64,000 nt of DNA from Flavobacterium hibernum (GCF_000832125.1 NZ_JPRK01000023.1:1-64000), one strand, 5' to 3'; positions 26,363 to 35,437 are shown, counted from the first letter of the stretch. A program made the numbers and translations. The notes: generated by a model from the letters alone, not told the origin.

Positions 26363-27076
26363 ATGGGAATAAACACGGATTATAGAACTCTGGAAACCGA
26401 AATAATGGACGATTTTTCTCTTGAAGGAGAAGAATTGCAAGAGGCATTAGATAAAATTGCCAGTATTAATCAGTTATTAGGCGGTAATAAACTTACGCTT
26501 CACGGTATAAAAAAATTATTAAATAACTCCAATACACATCAAACAATTGTAATTGCAGATATAGGTTGTGGCAATGGTGACATGTTGCGAATGCTGGCTA
26601 AATTTGGTCAAAAAAACAAACTCAATTTTAAACTTATAGGCATAGATGCTAATGAATTTACGATCAATTATGCTAAAACACTTTCGTCTGAATATTCGAA
26701 TATCGAATATCTATGTGTGGATATTTTTACCGAAGATTTTATCAATCTTAAATATGATATAGTTTTATGCACGCTCACCTTACACCATTTTACCAATGAA
26801 CAAATATTAAATATAATTACTACCTTTAATAACAATGCTACTATTGGCATTATTATTAACGATTTACATCGTAGTAAATTAGCTTACCGACTTTTTAAAA
26901 TCATAGGTGTTATTTTTAATCTAAACAAAATGTCGCGTGAAGATGGATTGGTGTCTATTTTAAGAGGATTTAAAAAAAAGGAACTAGAGGAATTCTCCCA
27001 AAAAACAAATTTAAAAAACTATACCATCAGCTGGAAATGGGCTTTTCGTTACCAATGGTTAATTGCTAAAACATGA
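26363..27076 (+). CDS. SAM-dependent methyltransferase of the type III PKS cluster
   Basis: 237 residues with a class I methyltransferase core: motif I VIADIGCGNGDMLRML (near residues 67-82), an acidic residue in LIGIDANEF, and DIVLCTLTLHHFTNEQ as the motif IV region. It abuts the FAD enzyme upstream and overlaps the type III PKS downstream by four bases. By analogy with methyltransferases paired with alkylresorcinol synthases, it may O- or C-methylate a phenolic product. Confidence 0.82.
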   Translation: MGINTDYRTLETEIMDDFSLEGEELQEALDKIASINQLLGGNKLTLHGIKKLLNNSNTHQTIVIADIGCGNGDMLRMLAKFGQKNKLNFKLIGIDANEFTINYAKTLSSEYSNIEYLCVDIFTEDFINLKYDIVLCTLTLHHFTNEQILNIITTFNNNATIGIIINDLHRSKLAYRLFKIIGVIFNLNKMSREDGLVSILRGFKKKELEEFSQKTNLKNYTISWKWAFRYQWLIAKT

Positions 27077-28125
27077 GTGTAAAAATAATAACTGTTGCCA
27101 AGCAACTACCAAAATATTCCCGTGAAACGGCAGATATACTCCCAATGTTGGAGGAATGGCTTCACGGACAAGACGACCGATTTATAAAAAAAGTAAAAAA
27201 GATATTTGAAGGTGCCGCTGTAGACAAACGATACTCGATCATGGATCCGGTCGAAGTTTTTACAGCCACTTCATTTCAAGACAAAAACGATATATATACT
27301 CGGGAAGTGATTATTCTAGGCGAACAAGTATTAGAAAAAGCACTTGCTAAAGCAAATTGGGATCCGCAAACACTCGATTACATAATCACGGTAAGTTGTA
27401 CCGGAATAATGATTCCGTCATTAGATGCCTATCTTATCAATAAAATGAAATTGAGGCAAGATATCGTGCGTCTTCCGGTTACCGAAATGGGTTGTGCTGC
27501 CGGAATTTCCGGAATTATTTATGCAAAGAACTTCTTAAAAGCCAATCCCGGTAAACGTGCCGCCGTAATAGCTGTAGAATCGCCAACAGCAACTTTTCAG
27601 CTAAATGATTTTTCGATGCCTAATATAGTTAGTGCAGCAATTTTTGGTGATGGAGCTGCTTGCTGTCTTTTATCCTCTTATGAAGAAGATTATGGCCCTG
27701 AAATACTTGATGAACAAATGTATCATTTTTATGATGCCGAACATATGATGGGCTTTAAACTCACCAATAGCGGTTTGCAAATGGTTTTGGATATCGAAGT
27801 TCCAGATACAATTGCATCGCACTTTGGTGATATTATCCATCCGTTCCTGCAAAAAAACAATTTAGAAATTAAAGACATCGAACACATGATCTTTCATCCC
27901 GGTGGAAAAAAGATCATTACAACCGTCGAAGCTCTTTTTTCGGGATTAGGGAAAAACATCAATGATACAAAAGAAGTTCTTAAACAATACGGCAATATGT
28001 CGAGTGCAACGGTCTTATATGTTTTAGAGCAAATTATGGATAGAAATCCAAAATCAGGAGAAAAAGGATTAATGTTAAGTTTTGGACCGGGATTTTCAGC
28101 GCAACGCGTTTTATTGCAATGGTAA
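27073..28125 (+). CDS. Type III polyketide synthase (chalcone/stilbene synthase family)
   Basis: 350 residues with the full catalytic triad in family context: C141 in MGCAAGI, H275 in FHPGGKK and N308 in YGNMSSAT. SCTGIMIPSLDAYL and LSFGPGFSAQRVLL are also family phrases. The enzyme condenses a starter acyl unit with malonyl-CoA and cyclises it, giving resorcinols, phloroglucinols or pyrones. The neighbouring FAD enzyme and methyltransferase match the accessory set seen with bacterial phenolic-lipid synthases; the ketosynthase, dehydratase and carrier protein 550 bases downstream suggest the starter is made or elongated on a dedicated ACP. Product not predictable. Confidence 0.9.
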   Translation: MSVKIITVAKQLPKYSRETADILPMLEEWLHGQDDRFIKKVKKIFEGAAVDKRYSIMDPVEVFTATSFQDKNDIYTREVIILGEQVLEKALAKANWDPQTLDYIITVSCTGIMIPSLDAYLINKMKLRQDIVRLPVTEMGCAAGISGIIYAKNFLKANPGKRAAVIAVESPTATFQLNDFSMPNIVSAAIFGDGAACCLLSSYEEDYGPEILDEQMYHFYDAEHMMGFKLTNSGLQMVLDIEVPDTIASHFGDIIHPFLQKNNLEIKDIEHMIFHPGGKKIITTVEALFSGLGKNINDTKEVLKQYGNMSSATVLYVLEQIMDRNPKSGEKGLMLSFGPGFSAQRVLLQW

Positions 28126-28135
28126 TAGATAGAAC

Positions 28136-28650
28136 GCAGATTAGACAGATTCGCTATCGCGAAAACGCGGATAAGAACAGATTTTTTTACGATTGAATCG
28201 TTGAAACATTTTACATCTTTAGACTAAAAAGATAAAATCCGTTTTTATCCGTGTCTTTACAAGTAAATCCGTTTCATCCGCGTTCAATTTGATTATTGTC
28301 ATGTATAATTTAGACACAGATTTTACAGATTCGCTATCGCGAAAACGCAGATAAGAACAGATTTTTTTACGATTGAATCGTTGAAACATTTTACATATTT
28401 AGACTAAAAAAATAAAATCAGTTTTAATCCGTGTCTTTACGAAGTAAATCCGTTTCATCCACGTTCAATTTGATTATTGTCATGTATAATTTAGACACGG
28501 ATCACACAGATTCGCTATCGCGAAGACGCGGATAAGAACAGATTTTTTACGATTGAATCGCTGAAACATTTTACATCTTTAGATTAAAAAGATAAAATCC
28601 GTTTTTATCCGTGTCTTTACGAAGTAAATCCGTTGCATCAGCGTTCAATT
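28136..28650. repeat. Three tandem ~180-bp non-coding direct repeats
   Basis: Three near-identical units begin around 28138, 28318 and 28499; the marker TTCGCTATCGCGAA starts at 28150, 28330 and 28511 (period 180-181). Each unit also contains CGGATAAGAACAG, CGATTGAATCG and TTATCCGTGTCTTTACGAAG, and the early GGATAA segment can pair with the later TTATCC segment, so each repeat can fold. The third copy is truncated at its end. There is no ORF. The block sits between the type III PKS gene and the dehydratase gene and fills the whole intergenic gap. Confidence 0.85.
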
Positions 28651-28680
28651 ACGCATCAACCTAATTAAACAAAACAAATT

Positions 28681-29118
28681 ATGGCATTCGAAAATATTAT
28701 TGCAAAGTTACCCTACAGCAAGCCTTTTCTATTTGTAGATGAATTGCTTCATGTAGACGAAAATAGCGCGATAGGAACCTATACTTATAATGAAGATTTG
28801 GATTTTTACAAAGGTCATTTTAAAGATAATCCTTTAACTCCAGGCGTAATCCTGACAGAAACCATGGCGCAAATAGGAATGGTTTGTCTTGGTATTTACT
28901 TATTGGGTGATACCTTTAATAAAGATACCGTAATAGCATTTACATCGGCAGATATGCAGTTTTTAAAACCTGTATATCCAAACGAAAAAGTAACAGTAAC
29001 CTCTCAAAAATCATTCTTTAGATTTGGCAAACTAAAATGTGATGTCATTATGAAAAACGAATCCGGACAAGAAGTTTGCAAAGGCATTTTGGCTGGTATG
29101 ATAACTAATAAGTTATGA
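28681..29118 (+). CDS. FabZ-like 3-hydroxyacyl-ACP dehydratase of the PKS cluster
   Basis: 145 residues with a hotdog fold and the FabZ active site: H46 in YKGHFKDNPLTPGVILTE and E60. It would dehydrate beta-hydroxyacyl chains on the cluster's carrier protein. It overlaps the ketosynthase by four bases. No ketoreductase gene is present in the cluster, so a housekeeping FabG would have to supply the hydroxyacyl substrate, or the enzyme has another role. Confidence 0.85.
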   Translation: MAFENIIAKLPYSKPFLFVDELLHVDENSAIGTYTYNEDLDFYKGHFKDNPLTPGVILTETMAQIGMVCLGIYLLGDTFNKDTVIAFTSADMQFLKPVYPNEKVTVTSQKSFFRFGKLKCDVIMKNESGQEVCKGILAGMITNKL

Positions 29119-30389
29119 ATAAACGAGCCGTAATAACAGGTTTAGGAGTTGCTGCTCCCAACGGAGTTGGCATTCCTGCATTTAGTCATGCCATAAAAAA
29201 TGGAATATCGGGAATTCGGCATGATGCGCAATTGCAGGAGTTACAATTTTCTTGTCAAATTGCGGGTCAGCCACAAATATCAGACGAACTTAAATTAGAA
29301 TATTTTACAGAACTCGAACTTCGGGGTTTTAACAGTACCGGTATTTTGTACGGCGTTATTGCAGGTATAGAAGCTTGGAAAAATGCAGGATTGCCAATAG
29401 AAAACAATGAAAATCCTGATTGGGATAGCGGAACTATTTTTGGCTCGGGAACATCTGGTATTGATAAATTCCGCGAAAGCATTTACAAAATAGACGAATT
29501 GCAAGTCCGAAAATTGGGTAGCACTGTAGTAGCACAAACCATGAATAGTGGTGTAAGTGCTTACCTTGGTGGTAAACTTGGACTCGGAAATCAGGTTACA
29601 ACAAATTCATCGGCCTGCGCAACAGGTACAGAAGCAATTTTAATGGCTTACGATCGTATACAAGCCGGACAAGCCAAACGCATACTAGCAGGAAGTACTG
29701 GTGATAGCGGTCCTTACATTTGGGCAGGATTTGATGCTTTGCGTGTTTGCAGTTCTAAATATAATGATAATCCGGAGCAAGGTTCTCGCCCAATGAGCGC
29801 CTCGGCAGCAGGATTTGTGCCTGGTAGTGGCGCTGGTGCTTTGGTTATAGAAGATTTAGAAAGCGCCTTAGAACGTGGCGCAACTATTTATGCCGAAATT
29901 TTGGGCGGAAATGTAAACTCTGGCGGACAAAGAGGAAACGGAAGTATGACTGCGCCAAATAGTACTGCCGTGCAAAAATGTATTACTACGGCACTAAACA
30001 ATGCAGGAATTTCTGCTTATGAAATTGATGCTATAAATGGTCATCTTACCGCAACTACAAAAGACAGTCTTGAAATTGAGAATTGGACAAAAGCTTTAGG
30101 AAGAAGCGCAAATGATTTCCCATACATTAACTCACTTAAAAATATGACTGGACATTGTTTAAGTGCAGCCGGAAGTGTCGAAAGTATTGCCACAATTTTA
30201 CAACTTCATGAAGGTTTTATATTTGGCAATATTAATTGTGATGATCTCCATCCTGAAATTACTGCGCTTATTGATCCAAACAAAATACCATTAAAAACAT
30301 TAAATATTCAACCCAATATAATTGCCAAAGCAAGTTTTGGTTTTGGCGATGTTAACGCCTGCATCATTTTTAAAAAATTTTTATTGTAA
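29115..30389 (+). CDS. Beta-ketoacyl-ACP synthase (KAS I/II type) of the PKS cluster
   Basis: 424 residues, thiolase fold. The catalytic triad is visible: C168 in SSACATGTEA, H310 in INGHLTATTKDSLE and H347 in KNMTGHCLSAAGSVE. The length is normal for FabF-type enzymes. The first His motif departs from the usual AHGTSTP, which suggests specialised rather than housekeeping use. It carries out decarboxylative condensation of malonyl-ACP on the adjacent ACP. It is translationally coupled to the dehydratase. Confidence 0.88.
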   Translation: MNKRAVITGLGVAAPNGVGIPAFSHAIKNGISGIRHDAQLQELQFSCQIAGQPQISDELKLEYFTELELRGFNSTGILYGVIAGIEAWKNAGLPIENNENPDWDSGTIFGSGTSGIDKFRESIYKIDELQVRKLGSTVVAQTMNSGVSAYLGGKLGLGNQVTTNSSACATGTEAILMAYDRIQAGQAKRILAGSTGDSGPYIWAGFDALRVCSSKYNDNPEQGSRPMSASAAGFVPGSGAGALVIEDLESALERGATIYAEILGGNVNSGGQRGNGSMTAPNSTAVQKCITTALNNAGISAYEIDAINGHLTATTKDSLEIENWTKALGRSANDFPYINSLKNMTGHCLSAAGSVESIATILQLHEGFIFGNINCDDLHPEITALIDPNKIPLKTLNIQPNIIAKASFGFGDVNACIIFKKFLL

Positions 30390-30443
30390 CCCACAACTAA
30401 TAATCCATAACTCTTAACTAATAACTCATAACTCATATCCCAA

Positions 30444-30698
30444 ATGAACAAAGAAGAACTTATCGCTCAATTAAAGGTAATTATAAAGCCATACACAACA
30501 AAAACAGAAGCTTTCGATAATCTTACAGAAGAAACTGATTTTATTAATGATTTAGGCATCAATTCGGCTAATTTGGTAGATATTGTACTTGATATCGAAG
30601 AAACTTTTAATGTCGTAATTGACAATACCGATATGGAACATATGCTCGACGTAAAAACCGCAGTAGAAATTATAACAACCAAACTTGCCGCAAAATGA
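30444..30698 (+). CDS. Acyl carrier protein of the PKS cluster
   Basis: 84 residues, acidic and helical, with the phosphopantetheine site S41 in DLGINSANLVDIV (N in place of the usual D of DSL). It carries acyl intermediates for the adjacent ketosynthase and dehydratase and possibly donates a starter to the type III PKS. It overlaps the phosphopantetheinyl transferase gene by four bases, which supports a dedicated activation pair. Confidence 0.88.
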   Translation: MNKEELIAQLKVIIKPYTTKTEAFDNLTEETDFINDLGINSANLVDIVLDIEETFNVVIDNTDMEHMLDVKTAVEIITTKLAAK

Positions 30699-31204
30699 TT
30701 GGTAATGATATCATAGATATTAAACAATCACGTCTCGAAAGCAATTGGCAACGCAAAGGTTTGGCGCAAAAAATCTTTGCACCCCAAGAACAACTATTAA
30801 TCTCAAATGCTCAAAATCCCGAAACAATGATTTGGATGCTTTGGAGCATGAAAGAAGCCGCTTATAAAATTTATAATCGAAAAACTAAACTGCGTAGATA
30901 TATACCACAACAATTCGCTTGTACAATAACTTCTCAAAATCAAGATTGTATTCTTGGGAAAGTAAATTGTGAAGAGAATGTTTATTATACCAAAACGATT
31001 CTCACTCAAGAAAGCATTAATACTATAGCCGTAAATTTTATCTCTGATTTTAAGAATGTAATTGAGATCGAAAATAAAAACATTATTAAAGATGAGAATG
31101 GTATTCCGTATGTGATAAATTCCTCATCAAATACAATTCAAGATGTATCCATTAGTCATCATGGTCGTTTTGAGAAAGTCGTTACAATTCATTTTAAAAG
31201 CTAA
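30695..31204 (+). CDS. 4'-phosphopantetheinyl transferase of the PKS cluster
   Basis: 169 residues. The N-terminal GNDIIDIKQSR carries the metal-binding Asp and WSMKEAAYKIYNRK is the WxxKEA motif of the superfamily. It transfers phosphopantetheine from CoA to the Ser of the ACP encoded just upstream. Having a private transferase points to a secondary-metabolite pathway rather than fatty acid synthesis. It is the last gene of the cluster. Confidence 0.85.
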   Translation: MIGNDIIDIKQSRLESNWQRKGLAQKIFAPQEQLLISNAQNPETMIWMLWSMKEAAYKIYNRKTKLRRYIPQQFACTITSQNQDCILGKVNCEENVYYTKTILTQESINTIAVNFISDFKNVIEIENKNIIKDENGIPYVINSSSNTIQDVSISHHGRFEKVVTIHFKS

Positions 31205-31252
31205 AAAATCACCAAATTGTTTTATCTTTAACAGACATTAAAAAAGAATAGA

Positions 31253-31822
31253 ATGTCTGATAATTTTCAAAAATATGGCAATTTGTTTCAAGTGGATCAG
31301 GAACATTTTGATGATCTTTTTTCCGTTTTAAAAAGCACTACACTTGAAAAATCAGATTTCTTTTTGCAACAAGACGAAAAATGCGAATATATTGGTTTTA
31401 TTAAAAACGGAACGCTAAGAAGTTTTCATAGTGGAGAAAACGGAAATGAGATAAGTTTTAATTTTCACTTTAACAATCAATTCTTCACGGACTACGAAAG
31501 TTTATTATTTGACAAAAAATCAAAATTAAACATACAAGCCATTCACAAATCAGAATTATTCCTATTACATAAAGATGATTTAAAAGCCTTATACAAAAAA
31601 GGAATTTATTGGCAGGAATTTGGTCGAAAAACAAAAGAAAAACTCTACATCGACGCCAAGAAACGAATAGAAGACTTACTATACTTTACGCCCGAAAAAC
31701 GGTACACGAATTTATTAAATGAAAACCCATTAATTTTTCAAGAAATCAATCAAAAGCACGTTGCAAGCTATTTAGGCATTACTCCACAATCTCTAAGCAG
31801 AATACGTAAACGCATTAGTTAA
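31253..31822 (+). CDS. Crp/Fnr-family transcriptional regulator
   Basis: 189 residues: an N-terminal cyclic-nucleotide-binding-like beta roll (about 10-115, ECKYIGFIKNGTLRSF-type strands) and a C-terminal helix-turn-helix with INQKHVASYLGITPQSLSRIRKRI. I see no conserved cAMP-binding Arg-Ser pair or Fnr cysteines, so the ligand is unclear, as for many Bacteroidetes members. It lies just upstream of the alpha/beta hydrolase gene, the likely target. Confidence 0.85.
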   Translation: MSDNFQKYGNLFQVDQEHFDDLFSVLKSTTLEKSDFFLQQDEKCEYIGFIKNGTLRSFHSGENGNEISFNFHFNNQFFTDYESLLFDKKSKLNIQAIHKSELFLLHKDDLKALYKKGIYWQEFGRKTKEKLYIDAKKRIEDLLYFTPEKRYTNLLNENPLIFQEINQKHVASYLGITPQSLSRIRKRIS

Positions 31823-31854
31823 CTTAAGTGAACGTCTATTGAATTTCTAGTGGG

Positions 31855-31862
31855 TAATTTTG
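31855..31862 (+). promoter_or_regulatory. Candidate -7 box for the alpha/beta hydrolase
   Basis: TAATTTTG fits TAnnTTTG and lies 29 bases before the hydrolase ATG. The only TTG upstream is at 13 bases, shorter than usual, as expected of a promoter that needs an activator such as the Crp-like protein encoded next to it. Confidence 0.4.
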
Positions 31863-31891
31863 TCTTATTAACAATTTAAAAAGTAAAAATT

Positions 31892-32581
31892 ATGGCAACA
31901 AAAGATTTGACAATTGTTTTAGTTCACGGTGCTTGGGGAGATGGTTCGCATTGGAGACATGTAATTCCGGCATTAGTAAAAGAAGGTTACAAAGTTCGTA
32001 GCGTTCAAAATCCGCTAACGTCTTTGCAAGATGATATCAATAAAACCAAAGATTTAATTGATGCTCAGGATGGAAAAGTTTTATTAGTAGGACATTCATA
32101 CGGAGGAGCCGTAATTTCTGGAGCAGGAAATCACGAAAAAGTAGCAGGATTAGTTTTCATCGCAGCATTTGCACCAGATGCAGGAGATAGTTTAGGTGCG
32201 CTTTTAGGCAAAAGACCAGGTTCAGGCGGTGCAAGTATTTATCCAGATTCAAAAGGTTTTTTATGGATTAAATACGATGAATTTCATGACGCTTTCTGTC
32301 AGGATTTAGATAATGAATCTTCATTGATATTGTCTTTATCACAAAAAGCCATACACGGACAATGTTTTGGAGACCAATCTGGTGAACCGGCATGGAAAAC
32401 AAAACCATCTTGGTATCAAATTTCGAACAACGACAATATGATTCCGCCACAAACTCAAAAAGAAATGGCAGAGAGAATAAACCCTAAAAAAACAATTCAT
32501 CTCGATTCAGGACATCTTTCTTTGGCAACACATCCAAAAGAAATAACCCACTTAATTTTAGAAGCCGCTGCAGCGCTCTAA
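31892..32581 (+). CDS. Alpha/beta hydrolase
   Basis: 229 residues of the alpha/beta-hydrolase fold: an oxyanion-hole phrase VHGAWGDGSHW, the nucleophile elbow GHSYGG with S69, and the C-terminal catalytic His in DSGHLSLATHPKE. No signal peptide, so it is cytoplasmic. The set resembles small esterases or lactonases of the salicylate-binding-protein type often paired with Crp-like regulators; substrate unknown. Confidence 0.82.
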   Translation: MATKDLTIVLVHGAWGDGSHWRHVIPALVKEGYKVRSVQNPLTSLQDDINKTKDLIDAQDGKVLLVGHSYGGAVISGAGNHEKVAGLVFIAAFAPDAGDSLGALLGKRPGSGGASIYPDSKGFLWIKYDEFHDAFCQDLDNESSLILSLSQKAIHGQCFGDQSGEPAWKTKPSWYQISNNDNMIPPQTQKEMAERINPKKTIHLDSGHLSLATHPKEITHLILEAAAAL

Positions 32582-32592
32582 TCAAATACAAA

Positions 32593-32618
32593 AAAACCGC
32601 CAAATTACTGGCGGTTTT
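32593..32618. terminator. Bidirectional terminator between hydrolase and metQ
   Basis: AAAACCGCCA (32593-32602) pairs with TGGCGGTTTT (32609-32618) around a 6-base loop. T tracts follow on both strands, so it can end both the hydrolase transcript and the convergent met operon. Confidence 0.85.
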
Positions 32619-32662
32619 ATTCTTTATACTAGAAAAGTAAACTGAATTGTAATACTACTTTA

Positions 32663-33475
32663 TTACCATCCTTTTACTGCTCCGCCTTTAAACTCGCGAA
32701 CGGCAGCCTGCTCTACTTCTGCTGATTGAAAAGCCTGCAAAAACTGTTTTACTTTCTCTTCGTTTTTATTGTCTTCTCTACTTACCACTAAGTTAACATA
32801 AGGAGAATCTTTATCCTCAACAAACAAAGCATCACGTGCCGGAACCAATCCTGCTTGCGAAGCAAAAGTATTGTTGATAATGGCAATCGTTACATTTTGA
32901 TCGTCTAACGCGCGTGGCAATTGTGGCGCTTCTAACTCTAATATTTTTAAGTTTTTAGGATTCGCTACTATATCTGTTACTTTAGGTAACAAACCAACAT
33001 TTGGACGAAGCTTTAATAAACCATTTTTCTCTAAAAGCAATAACGAACGTCCTCCATTTGTAGGATCGTTTGGAATGATTATAGTACTTTCATTTTTTAA
33101 TTCAGAAAGGTTTTTGATCTTTTTAGAATAAGCAGCGATTGGATAAACAAACGTTTTTCCGATAATTGCTAATTTGTAACCACGTTGTTTTGATTGTTCG
33201 TCAAGATAAGGTTTGTGCTGAAAAGCATTTGCATCAATATCGCCTTGACTTAAAGCTTCGTTTGGAATTACATAATCGTTAAAAGCAACCAATTCTACTT
33301 CTAATCCAAATTTTTCTTTTGCTACTTTTTTAGCCGCTTCCGCCACTTTTAATTCAGGTCCTGAAGCAACTCCAACTTTTATATAATGCGGATCATTATT
33401 TTTACTTTTTCCGCAATTTGATAAAACAAGCGCTAAAGCCAAAACTCCAGCAATTTTTAAAATATTCATTTTCAT
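32663..33475 (-). CDS. metQ: Methionine ABC transporter substrate-binding lipoprotein
   Basis: 270 residues with a lipoprotein signal (lipobox LSNC near residue 21) and the NlpA/MetQ family sequence: IKVGVASGPE, LVAFNDYVIPNEALSQGDIDANAFQHKPYLD and the C-terminus FKGGAVKGW. It binds D- or L-methionine in the periplasm and delivers it to MetI. It is the third gene of metN-metI-metQ, 43 bases after metI. Confidence 0.92.
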   Translation of the reverse strand: MKMNILKIAGVLALALVLSNCGKSKNNDPHYIKVGVASGPELKVAEAAKKVAKEKFGLEVELVAFNDYVIPNEALSQGDIDANAFQHKPYLDEQSKQRGYKLAIIGKTFVYPIAAYSKKIKNLSELKNESTIIIPNDPTNGGRSLLLLEKNGLLKLRPNVGLLPKVTDIVANPKNLKILELEAPQLPRALDDQNVTIAIINNTFASQAGLVPARDALFVEDKDSPYVNLVVSREDNKNEEKVKQFLQAFQSAEVEQAAVREFKGGAVKGW

Positions 33476-33518
33476 AACAATATTCTTTTACTTTTAATTC
33501 TTAATTTTTAATTGATAT

Positions 33519-34172
33519 TTATCTGTGGTCAAATCGTTTTGATAAAGCATCTCCGGCAAACTGAATTATGAATACCAAAAGTACCAGTAAAGCAAGTACC
33601 GAGTTCATCGTTACAGCATCATAACCAATATATCCGTATTGATAACCAACTTGTCCTAAACCTCCTGCTCCAACTGCTCCACCCATTGCAGAATAACCTA
33701 CAAGTGTAATTAATGTGATAGATGCCGCGTTGATTAAAGATGGTAAAGCTTCTGGAAGTAACACTTTATATACAATTTGCAAAGGCGTTGCTCCTAAAGC
33801 TCTTGCAGCTTCAATTAATCCTGAAGGTAAACCCAAAAGACTGTTCTCTACAAGCCTTGCAATAAAAGGTGCTGCACCAATACTTAACGGAACTAATGCT
33901 GCACTAACACCAATAGAAGTTCCTACTAAAGCACGTGTAAAAGGGATCATCCAAACAATTAATATGATGAATGGAATCGAACGGAAAATATTTACCAAAA
34001 CAGATAAAGTTCTATTTAAAACCGGTTGTTCTAATATTTGATTTTTTCGGGTCAGGAAAAGTAAAACTCCAGTTGGAAGTCCTAGTAAAAAGCCAAAAAA
34101 GCCCGATACAAAGGTCATTACAATGGTTTCTAAAGTTCCTTTTAATAATAATTCAATAATCGTTTCAGACAT
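33519..34172 (-). CDS. metI: Methionine ABC transporter permease
   Basis: 217 residues, about five membrane helices, with the family phrases [20 protein letters not shown] and the EAA loop [25 protein letters not shown] that contacts MetN. It overlaps metN by eight bases. It forms the methionine import channel with MetN dimers. Confidence 0.93.
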   Translation of the reverse strand: MSETIIELLLKGTLETIVMTFVSGFFGFLLGLPTGVLLFLTRKNQILEQPVLNRTLSVLVNIFRSIPFIILIVWMIPFTRALVGTSIGVSAALVPLSIGAAPFIARLVENSLLGLPSGLIEAARALGATPLQIVYKVLLPEALPSLINAASITLITLVGYSAMGGAVGAGGLGQVGYQYGYIGYDAVTMNSVLALLVLLVFIIQFAGDALSKRFDHR

Positions 34173-35196
34173 AACCTATGATTTCTGTTTTAATATGTTT
34201 AGAAATAAAATATTCGATTGCAGCTTCGTAATTTTCGCGTTTACCCGATAATTCGATTAACATTACGCCAAAATTAACATCTCCGGCCTGATCCATTTGC
34301 GCGCTGACAATTTTAAAGTCAGTATCAAATAATCGAGAAACTTCGGAGATTACAGGTTCATTAACTGATTTTCCTGTCATTTCGAGCCTTAGCAACGGAC
34401 ACAAACCTTCACCATCTACTTTTTGCAATCTTTCCTGATATACTCTTGGAATATCCAGATGCAATGACGATGCGATAAATTCTTTTGTTAATTCATGTTT
34501 TGGATCTGCAAAAATTTCTCCAACACTTCCCTGTTCTATTAACTTTCCATGACTAATTACGGCAACTTCATCGCAAATCGATTTAACGACTTCCATTTGG
34601 TGCGTAATCAACAAAACAGTAATGTTCAGGCGACGATTAATATCCTTCAATAAATTTAGAATCGATCGCGTAGTTGCAGGATCTAATGCACTTGTAGCTT
34701 CATCACACAACAATACTTTTGGATTATTCGCCAAAGTTCTGGCAATCGCAACTCTTTGTTTTTGACCTCCGGAAAGACTCGCCGGATAATCATTTGCTTT
34801 TTCTTTTAAACCTACTAAATCTAATAGTTCCAGAACTCGTGTCTTGATTTCGGATTTTGAAGTTCCAACAAGTTCTAAAGGAAAGGCTACGTTATCAAAA
34901 ACAGTACGTGATGAAAGTAAATTGAAATGCTGAAAAATCATCCCAATTTGTCTTCTTTCAATAGCAAGTTGCGCATTCGACAATTGCATTAACGATTTTC
35001 CGTCTACTATAATTTCTCCCGAAGTTGGTCTTTCGAGCAAGTTGACACATCGAATTAATGTGCTTTTCCCTGCTCCCGAAGTGCCAATTACACCAAAGAT
35101 TTTCCCTTGCGGAACTTTAAGTGAAACATCTGATAGAGCCGAAACAATTCGGTTTTTCTGATGAAAATTTTTGGTGACATTTTTTAATTCAATCAT
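34165..35196 (-). CDS. metN: Methionine ABC transporter ATP-binding protein
   Basis: 343 residues. The ATPase domain has Walker [13 protein letters not shown], signature [16 protein letters not shown], Walker [14 protein letters not shown] and the switch His in LITHQME. The C-terminal NIL domain (about 265-343) is the methionine-binding regulatory domain that allows feedback inhibition of transport. First gene of the operon; it is preceded by a terminator hairpin and a Met-containing leader ORF, which suggests attenuation control. Confidence 0.94.
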   Translation of the reverse strand: MIELKNVTKNFHQKNRIVSALSDVSLKVPQGKIFGVIGTSGAGKSTLIRCVNLLERPTSGEIIVDGKSLMQLSNAQLAIERRQIGMIFQHFNLLSSRTVFDNVAFPLELVGTSKSEIKTRVLELLDLVGLKEKANDYPASLSGGQKQRVAIARTLANNPKVLLCDEATSALDPATTRSILNLLKDINRRLNITVLLITHQMEVVKSICDEVAVISHGKLIEQGSVGEIFADPKHELTKEFIASSLHLDIPRVYQERLQKVDGEGLCPLLRLEMTGKSVNEPVISEVSRLFDTDFKIVSAQMDQAGDVNFGVMLIELSGKRENYEAAIEYFISKHIKTEIIGYV

Positions 35197-35272
35197 TTCT
35201 TTAATTCAAGTTAAGTCAGGAAAATTCGCCGACATAATTTTTATAGCTTCTGAAAATGTAAAATTTAAAATC

Positions 35273-35304
35273 AAAAAGCCTTTCAATTGATCATGAAAGG
35301 CTTT
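35273..35304 (-). terminator. Attenuator terminator upstream of metN
   Basis: On the minus strand AAAGCCTTTCA (35304-35294) pairs perfectly with TGAAAGGCTTT (35285-35275) and runs into TTTTT. It lies about 77 bases before the metN ATG and just after a 31-codon leader ORF. Because it stands between promoter and first gene, it can only make sense as a conditional terminator. Confidence 0.75.
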
Positions 35305-35325
35305 CGAAATAAATAATTTTACTTT

Positions 35326-35421
35326 CTATATATAAGCCAGTTCATACCATTGCATAATAGTATTACAACACATTATCATGTTGTTGCTAAAATGAATTGT
35401 ATACTGGTTATTGTTTTTCAT
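35326..35421 (-). CDS. Candidate Met/Cys leader peptide of metNIQ (31 codons)
   Basis: The minus-strand ORF starts at the ATG 35421-35419 and ends at TAG 35328-35326. Its middle reads NNMIMCCNTIM, with Met at 15, 17 and 23 and Cys at 18 and 19, dense for such rare residues. It starts within 10 bases of a -7 promoter box and ends 22 bases before a terminator stem. GGCTT in codons 28-30 (35338-35334) can pair with AAGCC of the terminator's first arm (35303-35299), so a ribosome stalled at the Met/Cys codons would leave it free to block the terminator, while one reaching the stop would cover it. This is the classical attenuation logic; no experiment is implied. Confidence 0.6.
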   Translation of the reverse strand: MKNNNQYTIHFSNNMIMCCNTIMQWYELAYI

Positions 35422-35429
35422 TGCTGCGG

Positions 35430-35437
35430 CAAATTTA
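35430..35437 (-). promoter_or_regulatory. Promoter -7 box for the met leader and operon
   Basis: On the minus strand TAAATTTG (35437-35430) matches TAnnTTTG and lies 8 bases before the leader ATG, so the transcript start falls almost at the leader codon. No good -33 TTG is visible. The rest of the gap to 35588 shows no gene. Confidence 0.55.

Noticed and set aside
28136-28650. CRISPR array
   Set aside because: Regular period but 180-bp units with no distinct spacer/repeat division and no cas genes.
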